Below, piece after piece: positions 21,001-31,090 of a DNA stretch of 64,000 bases. The notes below the pieces were generated by a model. That model searched no databases. It was given only the letters and a program-made list of their open reading frames with translations, and was not told the origin of the DNA. Made by a program: the position numbers and the translations under genes. The DNA is from Acidobacteriota bacterium. GTDB lineage: Bacteria; Acidobacteriota; Terriglobia; Bryobacterales; Bryobacteraceae. The stretch covers positions 1 through 64,000 of the forward strand of contig JAKOTR010000053.1 in assembly GCA_029776225.1 (NCBI GenBank), given 5' to 3'. Every line of letters starts with the position of its first letter. The stretch's first letter is position 1.

Positions 21001-21552
21001 TGGAGCGTTGTTAAACGGGGCCTTGCGGAGGCGCATGTCGGTCCCGTTGACCGTGCCGGGAGCCAGATGCACCAGGTCCATGGCGTTCCCCGCAAACAGG
21101 GGGAGCTCGGTAATCCGGCGCTCATCCACCACCTGGCCGAGCGAAGTCGTAGCGGTCTCGAGAATTGGCGTCTCGGCTGTCACTTCGACTACTTCGGTCA
21201 CTTCGCCGACCGTCATTGTTATGTTGACTTCGACACGGTCGCTGACCCGGACTTCAATACCTTCGCGAACCCACCTTCTGAATCCAGGGAGTTCGGCTTG
21301 AAGCGTGTATGTGCCCGGCAGCAGGTACGGGATGACGAAATTGCCGGACTCGTTGGTCTTGGCGCTGGCCACGACACCCGTCGCCGCATTCGTGGCGCGA
21401 ACGTTAACGTTCGGCATAACCGCGGCGCTGGCATCGGTTACGCGGCCGACGATCGCGCCGCGCGCATCCTGACTCTGAAAGCCCGCGGCTGGCCAAATTG
21501 CCCACCCCAGCAGGCACAGCGCAATGAGAACCCACTTACAGTAGTTTTTCAC
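18052..21552 (-). CDS. Oar-like TonB-dependent receptor with carboxypeptidase-regulatory domain
   Basis: A 1166-residue outer-membrane protein. After a signal peptide (to about residue 25, PAAGFQSQ) comes a carboxypeptidase-regulatory-like Ig domain (about 32-115, GAIVGRVTDASAAVMPNVNV), then a plug-like segment (about 120-250) and a beta-barrel to the C-terminus, which ends in the outer-membrane signal LGLRLLF. This architecture, often called Oar-like, is greatly expanded in Acidobacteria and is usually linked to uptake of oligosaccharides or peptides. The ligand cannot be read from sequence. The 5' leader holds a hairpin (21577-21620), and the divergent neighbour is a winged-helix regulator that may control it. 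Confidence 0.9.
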   Translation of the reverse strand: MKNYCKWVLIALCLLGWAIWPAAGFQSQDARGAIVGRVTDASAAVMPNVNVRATNAATGVVASAKTNESGNFVIPYLLPGTYTLQAELPGFRRWVREGIEVRVSDRVEVNITMTVGEVTEVVEVTAETPILETATTSLGQVVDERRITELPLFAGNAMDLVHLAPGTVNGTDMRLRKAPFNNAPSQFSTDGSGNYGNAFTIDGVSNMYSDGTSPRVAFSPPTAALAEFKVETSAFDASTGRTLGSVVNVSTKGGTNALHGQLWEWLRHSALDCATIFQNRATIAPGARRIPVYQDNRYGAAGGGPVYIPGLYDGRNKTFWHFTFEQNIFGDPNVGGSMTSTVPRDHWKNGDLSDLLALGANYQVYDPATIKAEPNGTFSRQPFPGNIIPASRIHPVAKNILALWPSPNQPGQPNGAQNFFMSKPAKEFYWTTIGRIDHAFSEQNRMFIRFHRDFWEEDKNRTFGDDVNGIILNRINRGLAVDDVHVFTPTFLLNVRWGVSAQEFPERRVSRGFDLASLGFSQNLVRLVDKSVAVIPRIQVSPFTTISSWESGDGVTSSVSHNVVANFTWIKGDHNIRFGPEYQVFREFRNRFPTGAAPDFSFDSLWGRGPLNTSAAPPVGAQLVSLLLGIPGGSMSINGSYAEQDTYLGLYIQDDWKVTRKLTLNLGFRVERETPITERFNRAATQWDAVTPNPIAEAAIANYAAQRQLPELPLSDFKVLGGITFAGVGGNPREYWNGPGINLLPRVGFAYQATPKTVIRGAYGIFYASIGVLYTNTQQPGFTRSTPITPSSDNGLTFTALLDDPLPDGLLPVIGAGGGLTTTLNQGVTFFAKDRKRPYAQRWTFGIQRELPGAHVLEVAYVGNRGTRLGVSRNINATPGQYFSTHPVRWEDDVRYLAEAFPNPFYGLHPQFTSSTISRQNLLRPYPHFGDVAFSDPVGYSWYHSLQNRLEKRFSRGYTLQVAYTWSKTMQATQFLNAFDPMPYEELSDLDRPHRLTGSGIWELPFGRGRAIGSNWHPVLNAIGGGWQLGGVYQFQSGNPLAWGNISFFGNPDDVKLPRSERSVDRWFNPEPFNRVSSLQPASNVRTMPFRFSDLRADTQRRWDFSLSKSFTIREGVTLRFRADTFNAFNQVVLKDPDRNPTSGSFGRITGQEPPRSWQLGLRLLF

Positions 21553-21576
21553 GCGTCAGACCTCCAAAAGGACAGA

Positions 21577-21620
21577 CCTCACCCCTACGGCTTGCGGCCC
21601 GAAGGGGACCAGAGGTGAGG
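21577..21620 (-). other. Hairpin in the 5' leader of the TonB receptor gene
   Basis: CCTCACC (21577-21583) pairs with GGTGAGG (21614-21620), with an inner CCCT/AGGG pairing. It lies 25-68 bases upstream of the ATG at 21552 and would fold in the leader of a transcript starting further upstream. Confidence 0.35.
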
Positions 21621-21647
21621 ATGTACCACCCAGCAGTTGCCAACAAG

Positions 21648-21674
21648 TAAATTGGCCGTAAATTAGCCGCTAAT
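21648..21674. promoter_or_regulatory. Tandem 11-mers and dyad between the divergent TonB and regulator genes
   Basis: TAAATTGGCCG (21648-21658) is followed directly by TAAATTAGCCG (21659-21669), differing in one base and spaced one helical turn. The second copy also forms the perfect dyad ATTAG-CCG-CTAAT (21662-21674). This is a candidate operator for the regulator at 21736. Confidence 0.4.
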
Positions 21675-21735
21675 CGGACCCGGTAACGCCCCATTAACAG
21701 AGGTGGCCTCTTGTGATAGACTCCACTCGTCGGTG

Positions 21736-23019
21736 ATGCTGGTAAGTGATAACAAACAGTGGCAAGAGGGAGAAACGAGCGAGGTCCCCATCGAGGAACG
21801 GCGTGAAGCCGTCCGCCGGGTGGCCGCCAGCTCCGTGCTGAAAAAGTCGGCGCGTCTCCGTGAGCTGCTGAATTACCTCGCCGACCGCTCGCTTGAGGAC
21901 GACCAGGCGTGTGTGCCCGAACAGGAAATCGGCATAGCCGTCTTCGGCAGGAAGGACTACGGCGCGCGCGAGGACAACCTCGTCCGCGTTCATGCGGCGA
22001 ATCTCAGGAAGAAGCTGGAAGAGTACTTCGCCACTGAGGGCGCCGGCGACCCGGTGGTTTTCGAAATCCCGCGCGGCAGCTACGCGCTGCGTTTCCGGTA
22101 CCGCCGGAAGGAGCCCTGTCCCGCATTGGGGGGGGCCCGCCGCCGGTGGCCGGCCCTGGCTCGTCAAGCCGCGATCGTAACCGTGCTGATGGCGGTTGCG
22201 GCCGCCGCCGGATGGTGGGCCCGGGGCTCATGGCGCGTGGGGACGGCGCCGCCGCCGATGGTCCGCAAACTGTGGACCCAGTTCTTCGGGAATGGCCTTC
22301 CGTGCGAGATCGTCCTCGCGGACGCAAACCACACTGCATTTCAGGATTTCATCAAAACCACTCTCCCTCTCCGGCAGTACGGGCGGCCGGTGCTGAACCG
22401 GCAGTTCGTGGAAGAGCGCTACTCGGATCCGGAGGTGCAGCGGCTCATCATACGCCTGGCCGGCAGATATTTCGTCGCTTTTTCCGACGCGGCCGCGGCT
22501 CGTGAGATCGAGGCGTTGGGACTCGCGCCGGATATCCGCTTCCGGTACGAGTTCGCCCGCACGTACACGGCTGAAAGGCTGATGGAAGGCAACGCCGTCC
22601 TGCTGGGTAACAAGCGCGCCAATCCCTGGGTGGAACTGTTCGAGCAGCACCTCCGCTTCCGCTACGCGTTCGATGACGAATCGACGATGTCGAGGTTTGA
22701 AGACACCCAGCCCGCCCCCGGCCAGCCGGCCGTGTATCCGACGGTGTGGGAGCGCGCCAGCCACTGCCAGGTCGCGATGCTGCCTAACCTCCGGCAGACT
22801 GGAAGCGTTTTGATTATCTCCGGAGGCGACCAGCAGGCTGCCGTGGCGGGAGCGGAGTTCATCACCAACGAACGCTGGGTCACGGACCTGGCAAACCTTC
22901 TGGGCGTTTCCCGCGATGGGCGGTTCCCGTATTTTGAGGTTCTGCTGAAAACGTCAACGGTCGCAAGCACCGCGCCTGAGTTCAGCATCCTGTTCTGCCG
23001 CCGGGTCGACATCAAGTAG
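21736..23019 (+). CDS. Membrane-anchored winged-helix regulator (acidobacterial type)
   Basis: A 427-residue protein in three parts. Residues 15-110 form the winged-helix-like domain common in Acidobacteria (LLNYLADRSLED, EQEIGIAVFGRKDYG, NLVRVHAANLRKKLEEYF, then IPRGSYALRF). A single membrane helix follows at about 145-170. The C-terminal half, outside the membrane, is unlike anything I can name. The layout suggests a one-component sensor that detects an envelope signal and binds DNA. It diverges from the TonB receptor gene, its likely target. A GTG at 21703 would add 11 residues; the ATG at 21736 is preferred. Confidence 0.7.
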   Translation: MLVSDNKQWQEGETSEVPIEERREAVRRVAASSVLKKSARLRELLNYLADRSLEDDQACVPEQEIGIAVFGRKDYGAREDNLVRVHAANLRKKLEEYFATEGAGDPVVFEIPRGSYALRFRYRRKEPCPALGGARRRWPALARQAAIVTVLMAVAAAAGWWARGSWRVGTAPPPMVRKLWTQFFGNGLPCEIVLADANHTAFQDFIKTTLPLRQYGRPVLNRQFVEERYSDPEVQRLIIRLAGRYFVAFSDAAAAREIEALGLAPDIRFRYEFARTYTAERLMEGNAVLLGNKRANPWVELFEQHLRFRYAFDDESTMSRFEDTQPAPGQPAVYPTVWERASHCQVAMLPNLRQTGSVLIISGGDQQAAVAGAEFITNERWVTDLANLLGVSRDGRFPYFEVLLKTSTVASTAPEFSILFCRRVDIK

Positions 23020-23094
23020 CGTTTACCTGCCGCAACCGCCCCGCTCCGTTCCGGTTAGGAGCCGCGGCAGCCGGCGCGTTCCGCTTGCCCCGTC

Positions 23095-23103
23095 TGATAC
23101 CAT
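23095..23103 (+). promoter_or_regulatory. Extended -10 element abutting the nfo start
   Basis: TGA-TACCAT ends 6 bases before the CTG at 23110; the TGA also is the in-frame stop that limits the reading frame. Confidence 0.4.
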
Positions 23104-23948
23104 AAAAATCTGCGGATCGGAATTCACACTTCCATCGCGGGGTCGCTGGAAAGAGCTGCATTGAAGGCCGCCGAGCTCGGCGCCAACACGTTTCAGATCT
23201 TCTCGGCCAGTCCCAGAATGTGGCGTGCGGGCGAGCCCGACCCGCTGGAGATCCGCAAGCTGGCGGCGGCGCGGGAACGGTTCGATCTGACCCCGCTGGT
23301 GATCCACGACAATTATTTGATCAACCTGGCGGCGGAGGATCCGCGGATTCGCGCGATGTCGATCGAGGCGTTTCGCAACGAAGTGCGGCGGGCGCTGGCG
23401 ATCGGCGCGGAGTACCTGGTGGCGCACCCGGGCAGCTACGGCGGCCAGGGTCTCGAGCGCGGAATTTGCGCCCTGGTGGAATCGCTCCGGGAAGCCGTTC
23501 ACGGGCTCAAGATGAAGCGGCTGATGCTGCTGATCGAGAACACGGCGGGCGGCGGAACGAAGCTCGGCGGCTGCTTTGAGGAATTGCGAGCCATGAGGGA
23601 ACTGGCGGCGAATTACGCGGAAGTCGAGATCGGGTTCTGCCTCGACACGGCGCACCTGCTCGCCTCCGGCTACGACGTGGCCAGCGAGGAAGGGCTGCGC
23701 GACACCGTGCGCAGCGCCTCCCGAATTCTCGGCATCGAAAACGTCCGCGTGATTCACGCCAACGATTCGAAGACCCCGCTGGGCTCGCACGTGGACCGCC
23801 ACCAGCATATCGGGGAGGGCTTCATCGGTCTCGAGGGCTTCCGCCGCATCCTGCGGCATCCCAAGCTGCGAACGAAGCCCTTCATACTGGAAACGCCCCG
23901 CGACCGCGAAGGCGACGACCGCCGTAACATGGAAACACTGAAGACTCT

Positions 23949-26399
<2,451 letters not shown>

Positions 26400-26421
26400 C
26401 GCCCGCCTGGCGCGCCATAGG

Positions 26422-26450
26422 TTCAAGTGGCGGTGCCCGCGTACTATAAT
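26422..26450 (+). promoter_or_regulatory. Promoter with perfect -10 upstream of the Gln-rich membrane protein
   Basis: TTCAAG (26422-26427), a 17-bp spacer and TATAAT (26445-26450). It would produce a leader of about 180 bases before the TTG at 26635. That stretch holds repeated GCGGCCGCG palindromes and no gene that I can see. Confidence 0.5.
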
Positions 26451-26634
26451 TCAGTTGCGGCCGCGTGAAAAGTCTTGCGCCGGACGCAGTTTCCGAAATT
26501 TAAAGGCTTTGTCTGATTTAGGGCGGAAGATAAAGCGTATTTGTGCCGCGCACATTAGCAAGCGATAATGAAAGCAAGCGGCCGCGCCATAGCGGTACTG
26601 AAAGCGGCCGGCCGGAGAAAAGAGGCGGTGGCGT

Positions 26635-28131
26635 TTGAACCAATCGGGCTCTCTTGAGGTTTTGATTTCTCGGGCCCGCCGCCGGCGCCTCGTGAACCTG
26701 GCGCTGAGGCAAGCGGTTTTAGCACTTTGCGCGGCCCTGGCCGGCCTGATCCTGCTCCTTCTTCTCGGCACGGAAATCCTTGACTGGCCGTGGATCGCCG
26801 GGTTGTTCGCCGCCGGTTTGGTTGCGGGCCTGTGGGACCTCCGGCGCAGGATTCCCTCACCCTACCGCATCGCTCAATCCATCGACCGGCGCCTCGGGCT
26901 GTCCGACGCCCTCTCGACCGCCTTCTATTACAGCCATTTAGCAAGCAACAGGCGCGTCTCGGACGATATACGCGCGGCGCAGCTCGCCGAGGCCAACCGC
27001 CTCGCAAGCGAAGTGCCGCTGGAAAAGGCTGCGCCCATCGAGGCGCCGCGTTCGCTTTATGTCATGGCGGTGCTGGTGCTTGCAGCTTCCGGCCTGCTCA
27101 CGCTGCGTTACGGGATCTTCCATAGCCTCGATCTGCGCCCGCCTCTGGCCTCGTTCACTCTCGACAGCTTCCATTTCATCGCTCAGGCCGCCAAGCCGGA
27201 CCCGGAAGAACCGAAGACGAAGGACAAGCGCCTGAACCAGTTACTGAAGGAATACGGCCTTTCGCTGGAGCAAAACGCCGAGAACATGGCGCAGGCGGAG
27301 TCAAAGGAAACAGCCGGGTCTGAGTCCGCGGAAGGCACCGGCGAAGCCGAAAGGAGGCAGGCGGCTTCCGAACAACCCGGGCCGGGCGAAGACGCCGGCG
27401 AGGCTTCCGACGAAACCGCCCAGAGCGCCAGAGAAGGCCAGGGCGATCCGCTGATCGCGAACTCGCCCGATGCTCAGAACTCGTCGCAGCAGTCGGCGTC
27501 CAACGAGTCCGCCAGCTCTTCGATGGAAAACAACAGCCTGCTCGAAAAGTTCCGCGAGGCGATGCAGAGTCTGTTGTCGCGTCTGAAAACGCCGCCGAAG
27601 CCCGGCGGCGAACAGCAGATGGCCAGCGCTCAGAGCCGCTCGGAGACTGGCGAGTCGCGGCAGGGCCAGGGCAAGAAAGGTTCGCCATCGGCCGGCAAGC
27701 AGATGGAAGGCAGGGCGAACGGCGAACAGCAGGGTGAGCAGCAAGGAGAGGGCAACCAAACGGCTCAAGCCGGACCCGGCCAGCAAGGGAACGCGGAATC
27801 CCAGCAGGCTTCCCAGCAAGGCAACACCGGAATCGGCAAGGAAGACGGCAGCAAGGAAATCAAGGAAGCCGAGCAGCTTGCCGCAATGGGTAAGATCAGC
27901 GAGATTATCGGGCGGCGGTCGCAGAGCCTCACCGGAGAAGCCATGGCGGAAGTGGCCTCCGGGAAGCAGCAACTTCGGACAGCGTACTCCCAGCAGAACG
28001 CTCGCCACACGGAAGCCGGCGGAGCTATCAGCCGGGACGAGATTCCACTCGCCTACCAGCGTTACGTGCAGCAGTATTTCGAGGAAATTCGCAAGTCGCC
28101 CCCGCCGCAGCGCGGCAGCCCCACCCAGTAA
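26635..28131 (+). CDS. Membrane protein with long Gln/Glu/Ser-rich low-complexity region
   Basis: A 498-residue protein starting at TTG (AGAGG nine bases upstream). Two helices occupy about residues 23-65 and a third about 140-160, leaving a cytoplasmic or periplasmic loop between. Residues 190-400 are low complexity (ESKETAGSESAEGTGEAERR, then QQ-rich runs such as GEQQGEQQGEGNQ). A conserved-looking helical end follows (KISEIIGRRSQSLTGEAMAEVASGK, then LAYQRYVQQYFEEIRK). Acidobacterial proteins of this layout often lie in MoxR/DUF58-type clusters, but those partners are not beside it here. Function unknown. Confidence 0.7.
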   Translation: MNQSGSLEVLISRARRRRLVNLALRQAVLALCAALAGLILLLLLGTEILDWPWIAGLFAAGLVAGLWDLRRRIPSPYRIAQSIDRRLGLSDALSTAFYYSHLASNRRVSDDIRAAQLAEANRLASEVPLEKAAPIEAPRSLYVMAVLVLAASGLLTLRYGIFHSLDLRPPLASFTLDSFHFIAQAAKPDPEEPKTKDKRLNQLLKEYGLSLEQNAENMAQAESKETAGSESAEGTGEAERRQAASEQPGPGEDAGEASDETAQSAREGQGDPLIANSPDAQNSSQQSASNESASSSMENNSLLEKFREAMQSLLSRLKTPPKPGGEQQMASAQSRSETGESRQGQGKKGSPSAGKQMEGRANGEQQGEQQGEGNQTAQAGPGQQGNAESQQASQQGNTGIGKEDGSKEIKEAEQLAAMGKISEIIGRRSQSLTGEAMAEVASGKQQLRTAYSQQNARHTEAGGAISRDEIPLAYQRYVQQYFEEIRKSPPPQRGSPTQ

Positions 28132-28152
28132 TCTGCTTTGCGCTTTGCCTGA

Positions 28153-28449
28153 TTAGTGCCGTGGCGGGACGTAGTCGGGAGGCAGCGCGGCGCCCTCTCC
28201 GAAGAAGAATTCTTCCATTTGCTTGAGGAGGAACTCCTGCGCCTCCGGCGTGCCCAGGTTGAGCCGGTATTCGTTCATAATCATCTTCATCCGCTCGACC
28301 CAGATCTTCCACGCTTCCTTGGAAACGTTATCGTAAATCCGCTGCCCGAGCGGGTGCCCCTCGAAAGGTACCTCGTCCAGACCAGGCATTTCGCGCTGGA
28401 ACTTTACGCAGAACACCATCCGCTGGCCCGGCTTGTTTTCAGAACTCAT
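28153..28449 (-). CDS. yggX: YggX-family Fe(II)-trafficking / oxidative damage protein
   Basis: A 98-residue cytoplasmic protein matching YggX along its length: the N-terminal MVFCVKFQRE with the redox-linked cysteine, then LGQRIYDNVSKEAWKIWVERMKMIMNEYRLN, and the C-terminal FFFGEG. The family protects iron-sulfur enzymes and is proposed to move ferrous iron. It is a little longer than the E. coli protein because of the acidic loop GLDEVPFEGHP. A small conserved protein lies just upstream on the same strand, 39 bases away. Confidence 0.9.
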   Translation of the reverse strand: MSSENKPGQRMVFCVKFQREMPGLDEVPFEGHPLGQRIYDNVSKEAWKIWVERMKMIMNEYRLNLGTPEAQEFLLKQMEEFFFGEGAALPPDYVPPRH

Positions 28450-28488
28450 TCTTCCTCCAGGAATTTCAGGATAGCGCAGCGAGGCGAT

Positions 28489-28767
28489 TCACGCGACGCC
28501 CTTGACAGAAGCCTTCGCGCGGCGTCTGCCGGCCAGGTATTCGGACAATTTGAGCGGGCGGGGGATTCCCTGCTCGAACCGCCGGCGGGCGGCATTGGCG
28601 TACTGGCTGAGAACGCGGCGCTTTTTCGCCGGGTCGAGCCCGCACGCCTCGATATCCAGCAGCAGCTCTACTTCCCAGGGCTGGAAGCATTGCCTGCTGC
28701 TGGCGCCGTTCTCGATATCGCGCATGAGCCGGTTGAACCGGGTCAGCATAGCCGTACTGTCCTGCAC
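28489..28767 (-). CDS. Small conserved helical protein, unknown
   Basis: A 92-residue product, mostly helical, with the block CFQPWEVELLLDIEACGLDP followed by KRRVLSQYANAARRRFEQG and KLSEYLAGRRR. The strongly basic tail (RRRAKASVKG) could touch nucleic acid or membrane. It has no signal peptide or membrane helix. It is likely cotranscribed with yggX. The sequence looks conserved rather than random, but I cannot name its family. Confidence 0.6.
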   Translation of the reverse strand: MQDSTAMLTRFNRLMRDIENGASSRQCFQPWEVELLLDIEACGLDPAKKRRVLSQYANAARRRFEQGIPRPLKLSEYLAGRRRAKASVKGVA

Positions 28768-28898
28768 AGTGGAACTCTCCCTCCAATTGCCTTATCGGCT
28801 GGAGCGCGGGCGCGAGGTAAAAACACCGGCCCGGCGCCGCTCCTGTCCGGCGGAGCAGCGCCGGAGCCGGCGGGCATGAGACCGGACAATCCGGCGGT

Positions 28899-30245
28899 TT
28901 AGCTATAGATCCAGTCCTGAGACCGCTCCTTGTCCCACTCCGGAGTCGGCTCGAAGTAGCCCGGTTCGAGCAGGTGCTGCTTCACCACTTCCTCGTTCAG
29001 CGTGATTCCGAGGCCGGGGCCGTCCGGCACCTTGATGAAGCCCTTGTTGCAGATCGGCTTTTCCACGCCCTCCACCAGGTCGTTCCACCACGGGATGTCC
29101 ACCGAGTGGTTCTCCATAACCAGGAAGTTCTCGGTCGCCGCCGCGCAGTGCACGCTGGCGAAAACTGCGATTGGCGAGCCGGCCATGTGCAAAGCCATGG
29201 GAATGCCGTACTCTTGCGCCATGTCTCCGATGCGCTTGGTTTCCAGAATGCCGCCGGAAGTGGACAGGTCGGGGTGGATGATATCGACCGCGTGCTCCCG
29301 GCACAGCACTTCGAAAGGTTCCTTGAGGTAGATGTCCTCGCCCGTGCAGATGGGCACATCGAGGGTGGCGGTGATGCGCTTCAGCTGCTCGGTCCGGTAC
29401 CAGGGGATGCAGTCCTCCATCCACGCCAGGTTGCATTTTTCAAACGCTTTCCCCAGCTTGATGATCGAGTTCTCTCCCATCTTCCCGAAGTGGTCCGTCG
29501 AGATGGGGATTTCCCAGCCGACAATGTCGCGCACTTTCATGACGTAGTCCGCCATCATCCCTACGCCCTTGTCGGTGAGTTCGATGCCCGTGAACGTGTG
29601 CTCGCGCTGGTATTCCACCCGCCCCGGACGCGTAATGGTCCCGGGCGTGTTGCGCAGAACTTGCGTGCCGACGTCCAGCTTCAGCCAGGTGAATCCCTGT
29701 TCCGTGATGCGCCGCTTCAGCCGTTCGGCGAACTCCGATTCATTGCGCGCGCCCGGAGTGTCGCAGTAACAGCGAATGGCGTCGCGGTATTTCCCGCCGA
29801 GCATCTGCCAGATCGGCACGTTGTAGACCTTGCCCACCAGGTCCCACAGCGCCATTTCGATGGACACCACTCCGCCTGCCTGGCGGCCGTGCCCGCCGAA
29901 CTGCCGCAGCTTGCGGAATATCCTTTCGATGTTGCACGGGTTCTCGCCAAGGATTCTGCTTTTCAGAAACAGCGCGTACGTCTTGCTGCCGCCGTCGCGC
30001 ACTTCCCCGTACCCGGATATGCCCTGGTTCGTGTCAATCCGGATGATCGGACAGGTGAACGGCGCCCTGGCCAGCACCGCAACGCGCAAGTCCGTGATGC
30101 GCAACGCCGAGGGGCTCGAATTCCGCTGCACATTCTGAACGGCGCCCTCGAGCGTCTCATCCGCCCAGAAACCAGCGCCTAACAGGCCGGCGCCGGCACG
30201 AAGAAAAGCCCGCCGGCCAGTGAGTTTCTTGAGTGCTTGCTTCAC
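28899..30245 (-). CDS. Tat-exported enolase-superfamily enzyme (mandelate racemase / sugar-acid dehydratase type)
   Basis: A 448-residue protein starting at GTG 30245, with AAAGGAG five bases upstream; the frame runs on to 30326, but only this start opens the Tat signal TGRRAFLRAGAGLLGAGF. The N-terminal capping domain spans about 45-165. The barrel holds the lysine region WLKLDVG, three metal-ligand segments (STDHFG, WMEDCIPW, CTGEDIY) and the acid/base histidine in LHMAGSP. These mark the mandelate-racemase subgroup, which includes galactonate and other sugar-acid dehydratases. Export of such an enzyme through Tat is unusual. A LacI-operator-like site lies at 30298. Confidence 0.87.
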   Translation of the reverse strand: MKQALKKLTGRRAFLRAGAGLLGAGFWADETLEGAVQNVQRNSSPSALRITDLRVAVLARAPFTCPIIRIDTNQGISGYGEVRDGGSKTYALFLKSRILGENPCNIERIFRKLRQFGGHGRQAGGVVSIEMALWDLVGKVYNVPIWQMLGGKYRDAIRCYCDTPGARNESEFAERLKRRITEQGFTWLKLDVGTQVLRNTPGTITRPGRVEYQREHTFTGIELTDKGVGMMADYVMKVRDIVGWEIPISTDHFGKMGENSIIKLGKAFEKCNLAWMEDCIPWYRTEQLKRITATLDVPICTGEDIYLKEPFEVLCREHAVDIIHPDLSTSGGILETKRIGDMAQEYGIPMALHMAGSPIAVFASVHCAAATENFLVMENHSVDIPWWNDLVEGVEKPICNKGFIKVPDGPGLGITLNEEVVKQHLLEPGYFEPTPEWDKERSQDWIYS

Positions 30246-30297
30246 GTCTGCTCCTTTACGTTGGTGTCTTCCAGCCGGCGAAAAACCGGCGGGTGTC

Positions 30298-30308
30298 AGC
30301 GCTTGCAT
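30298..30308. promoter_or_regulatory. LacI-operator-like site, copy 1
   Basis: AGCGCTTGCAT, 53 bases upstream of the enolase-family start. The same 11 bases recur at 38176-38186 before the symporter gene. The AGCGCT core with a flanking TTGCA resembles one half of a LacI-family operator. Confidence 0.4.
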
Positions 30309-30521
30309 CAAGCTGCGCCAATCCACATAAGGACGTTCGGGGCAAATACTCAGGTAACAGGGGTTTATTGCCTGAATCTCTGAAATTTCGCTGCGCGCAA
30401 CTCCGGCCCGCGGAAAGCGAGTGATACGGCTCCCCAGTCCAGGCTTAACAATACTTTACAGGCCGCGGCGCAACGTACTCCTCTCTGGCGGCGTTATCTC
30501 CAACAGGAGGTCAAAGAACAT

Positions 30522-31064
30522 ATGATGAGACAGCTCGCCACACTCTGCACCGCAGCCGCGCTGTCGGCAGGGATTGTCTTTGCGCAAGGGATGGGGCGCA
30601 CGCAGGGGATGGGGCGCAGAGGCGTTCCCGGGCAACCGCCCGATCCGCAGGCCATGGTCGAGATGCGAGTAAACCGCCTGGCCACCGTGCTGAACCTGAC
30701 GGACGCGCAAAAAGCGCAGGCCGTATCCATCTTCACCAATGCGCGAAGCTCTTCCCAGGGCATTCACGAAAATATGCGCAACGTGAGGCAGTCGCTCCTG
30801 GATGCCATCAAGAGGAACGATGCAGGAGCCATCGAGGCGCTCGCCGCGCAGGCCGGGACGCTGCACGGCCAGCTCCTTGCGATTCAGGGCAAAGCGGATG
30901 CGGCGTTCTACGCCATGCTGAACGCTGATCAGCAGGCGAAATACGAAAAGATGCCGGGCTTCTTCGGAGCAGGAGGCATGGGCATGGGCGTGGGCCGGCC
31001 CGCAGCCGGGCCGCCGCCGGGCGGGTTTGCCAGCCCACGCGGACCGCGCCGCGGCGCCCAGTAG
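30522..31064 (+). CDS. Spy/CpxP-like periplasmic protein with LTxxQ motif
   Basis: A 180-residue exported protein; signal peptide to about residue 22 (MMRQLATLCTAAALSAGIVFAQ). A Gly/Met/Arg linker contains a short duplication (GMGRTQGMGRRG). The helical core has the LTxxQ motif in LNLTDAQKAQAVSIF and a second copy, LNADQQAKYEKM, as in Spy/CpxP chaperone and metal-sensor proteins. The tail is Gly/Pro rich. AGGAGG lies 11 bases before the ATG. It is followed at 26 bases by an ECF sigma factor and then by a two-component system, which suggests an envelope-stress circuit. Confidence 0.8.
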   Translation: MMRQLATLCTAAALSAGIVFAQGMGRTQGMGRRGVPGQPPDPQAMVEMRVNRLATVLNLTDAQKAQAVSIFTNARSSSQGIHENMRNVRQSLLDAIKRNDAGAIEALAAQAGTLHGQLLAIQGKADAAFYAMLNADQQAKYEKMPGFFGAGGMGMGVGRPAAGPPPGGFASPRGPRRGAQ

Positions 31065-31090
31065 CGATCACCACATTCCGGGCTAACTCC

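Noticed and set aside
27301-27840. Gln/Glu-rich stretch considered as a frameshifted or pseudogene region
   Set aside because: The frame is open throughout and structured-looking helices resume after it, so it is a genuine low-complexity linker.
30604-30640. Repeated GGGATGGGGCGCA in the Spy-like gene as a possible regulatory repeat
   Set aside because: It is in frame, encodes a Gly-Met-Arg linker, and needs no other explanation.
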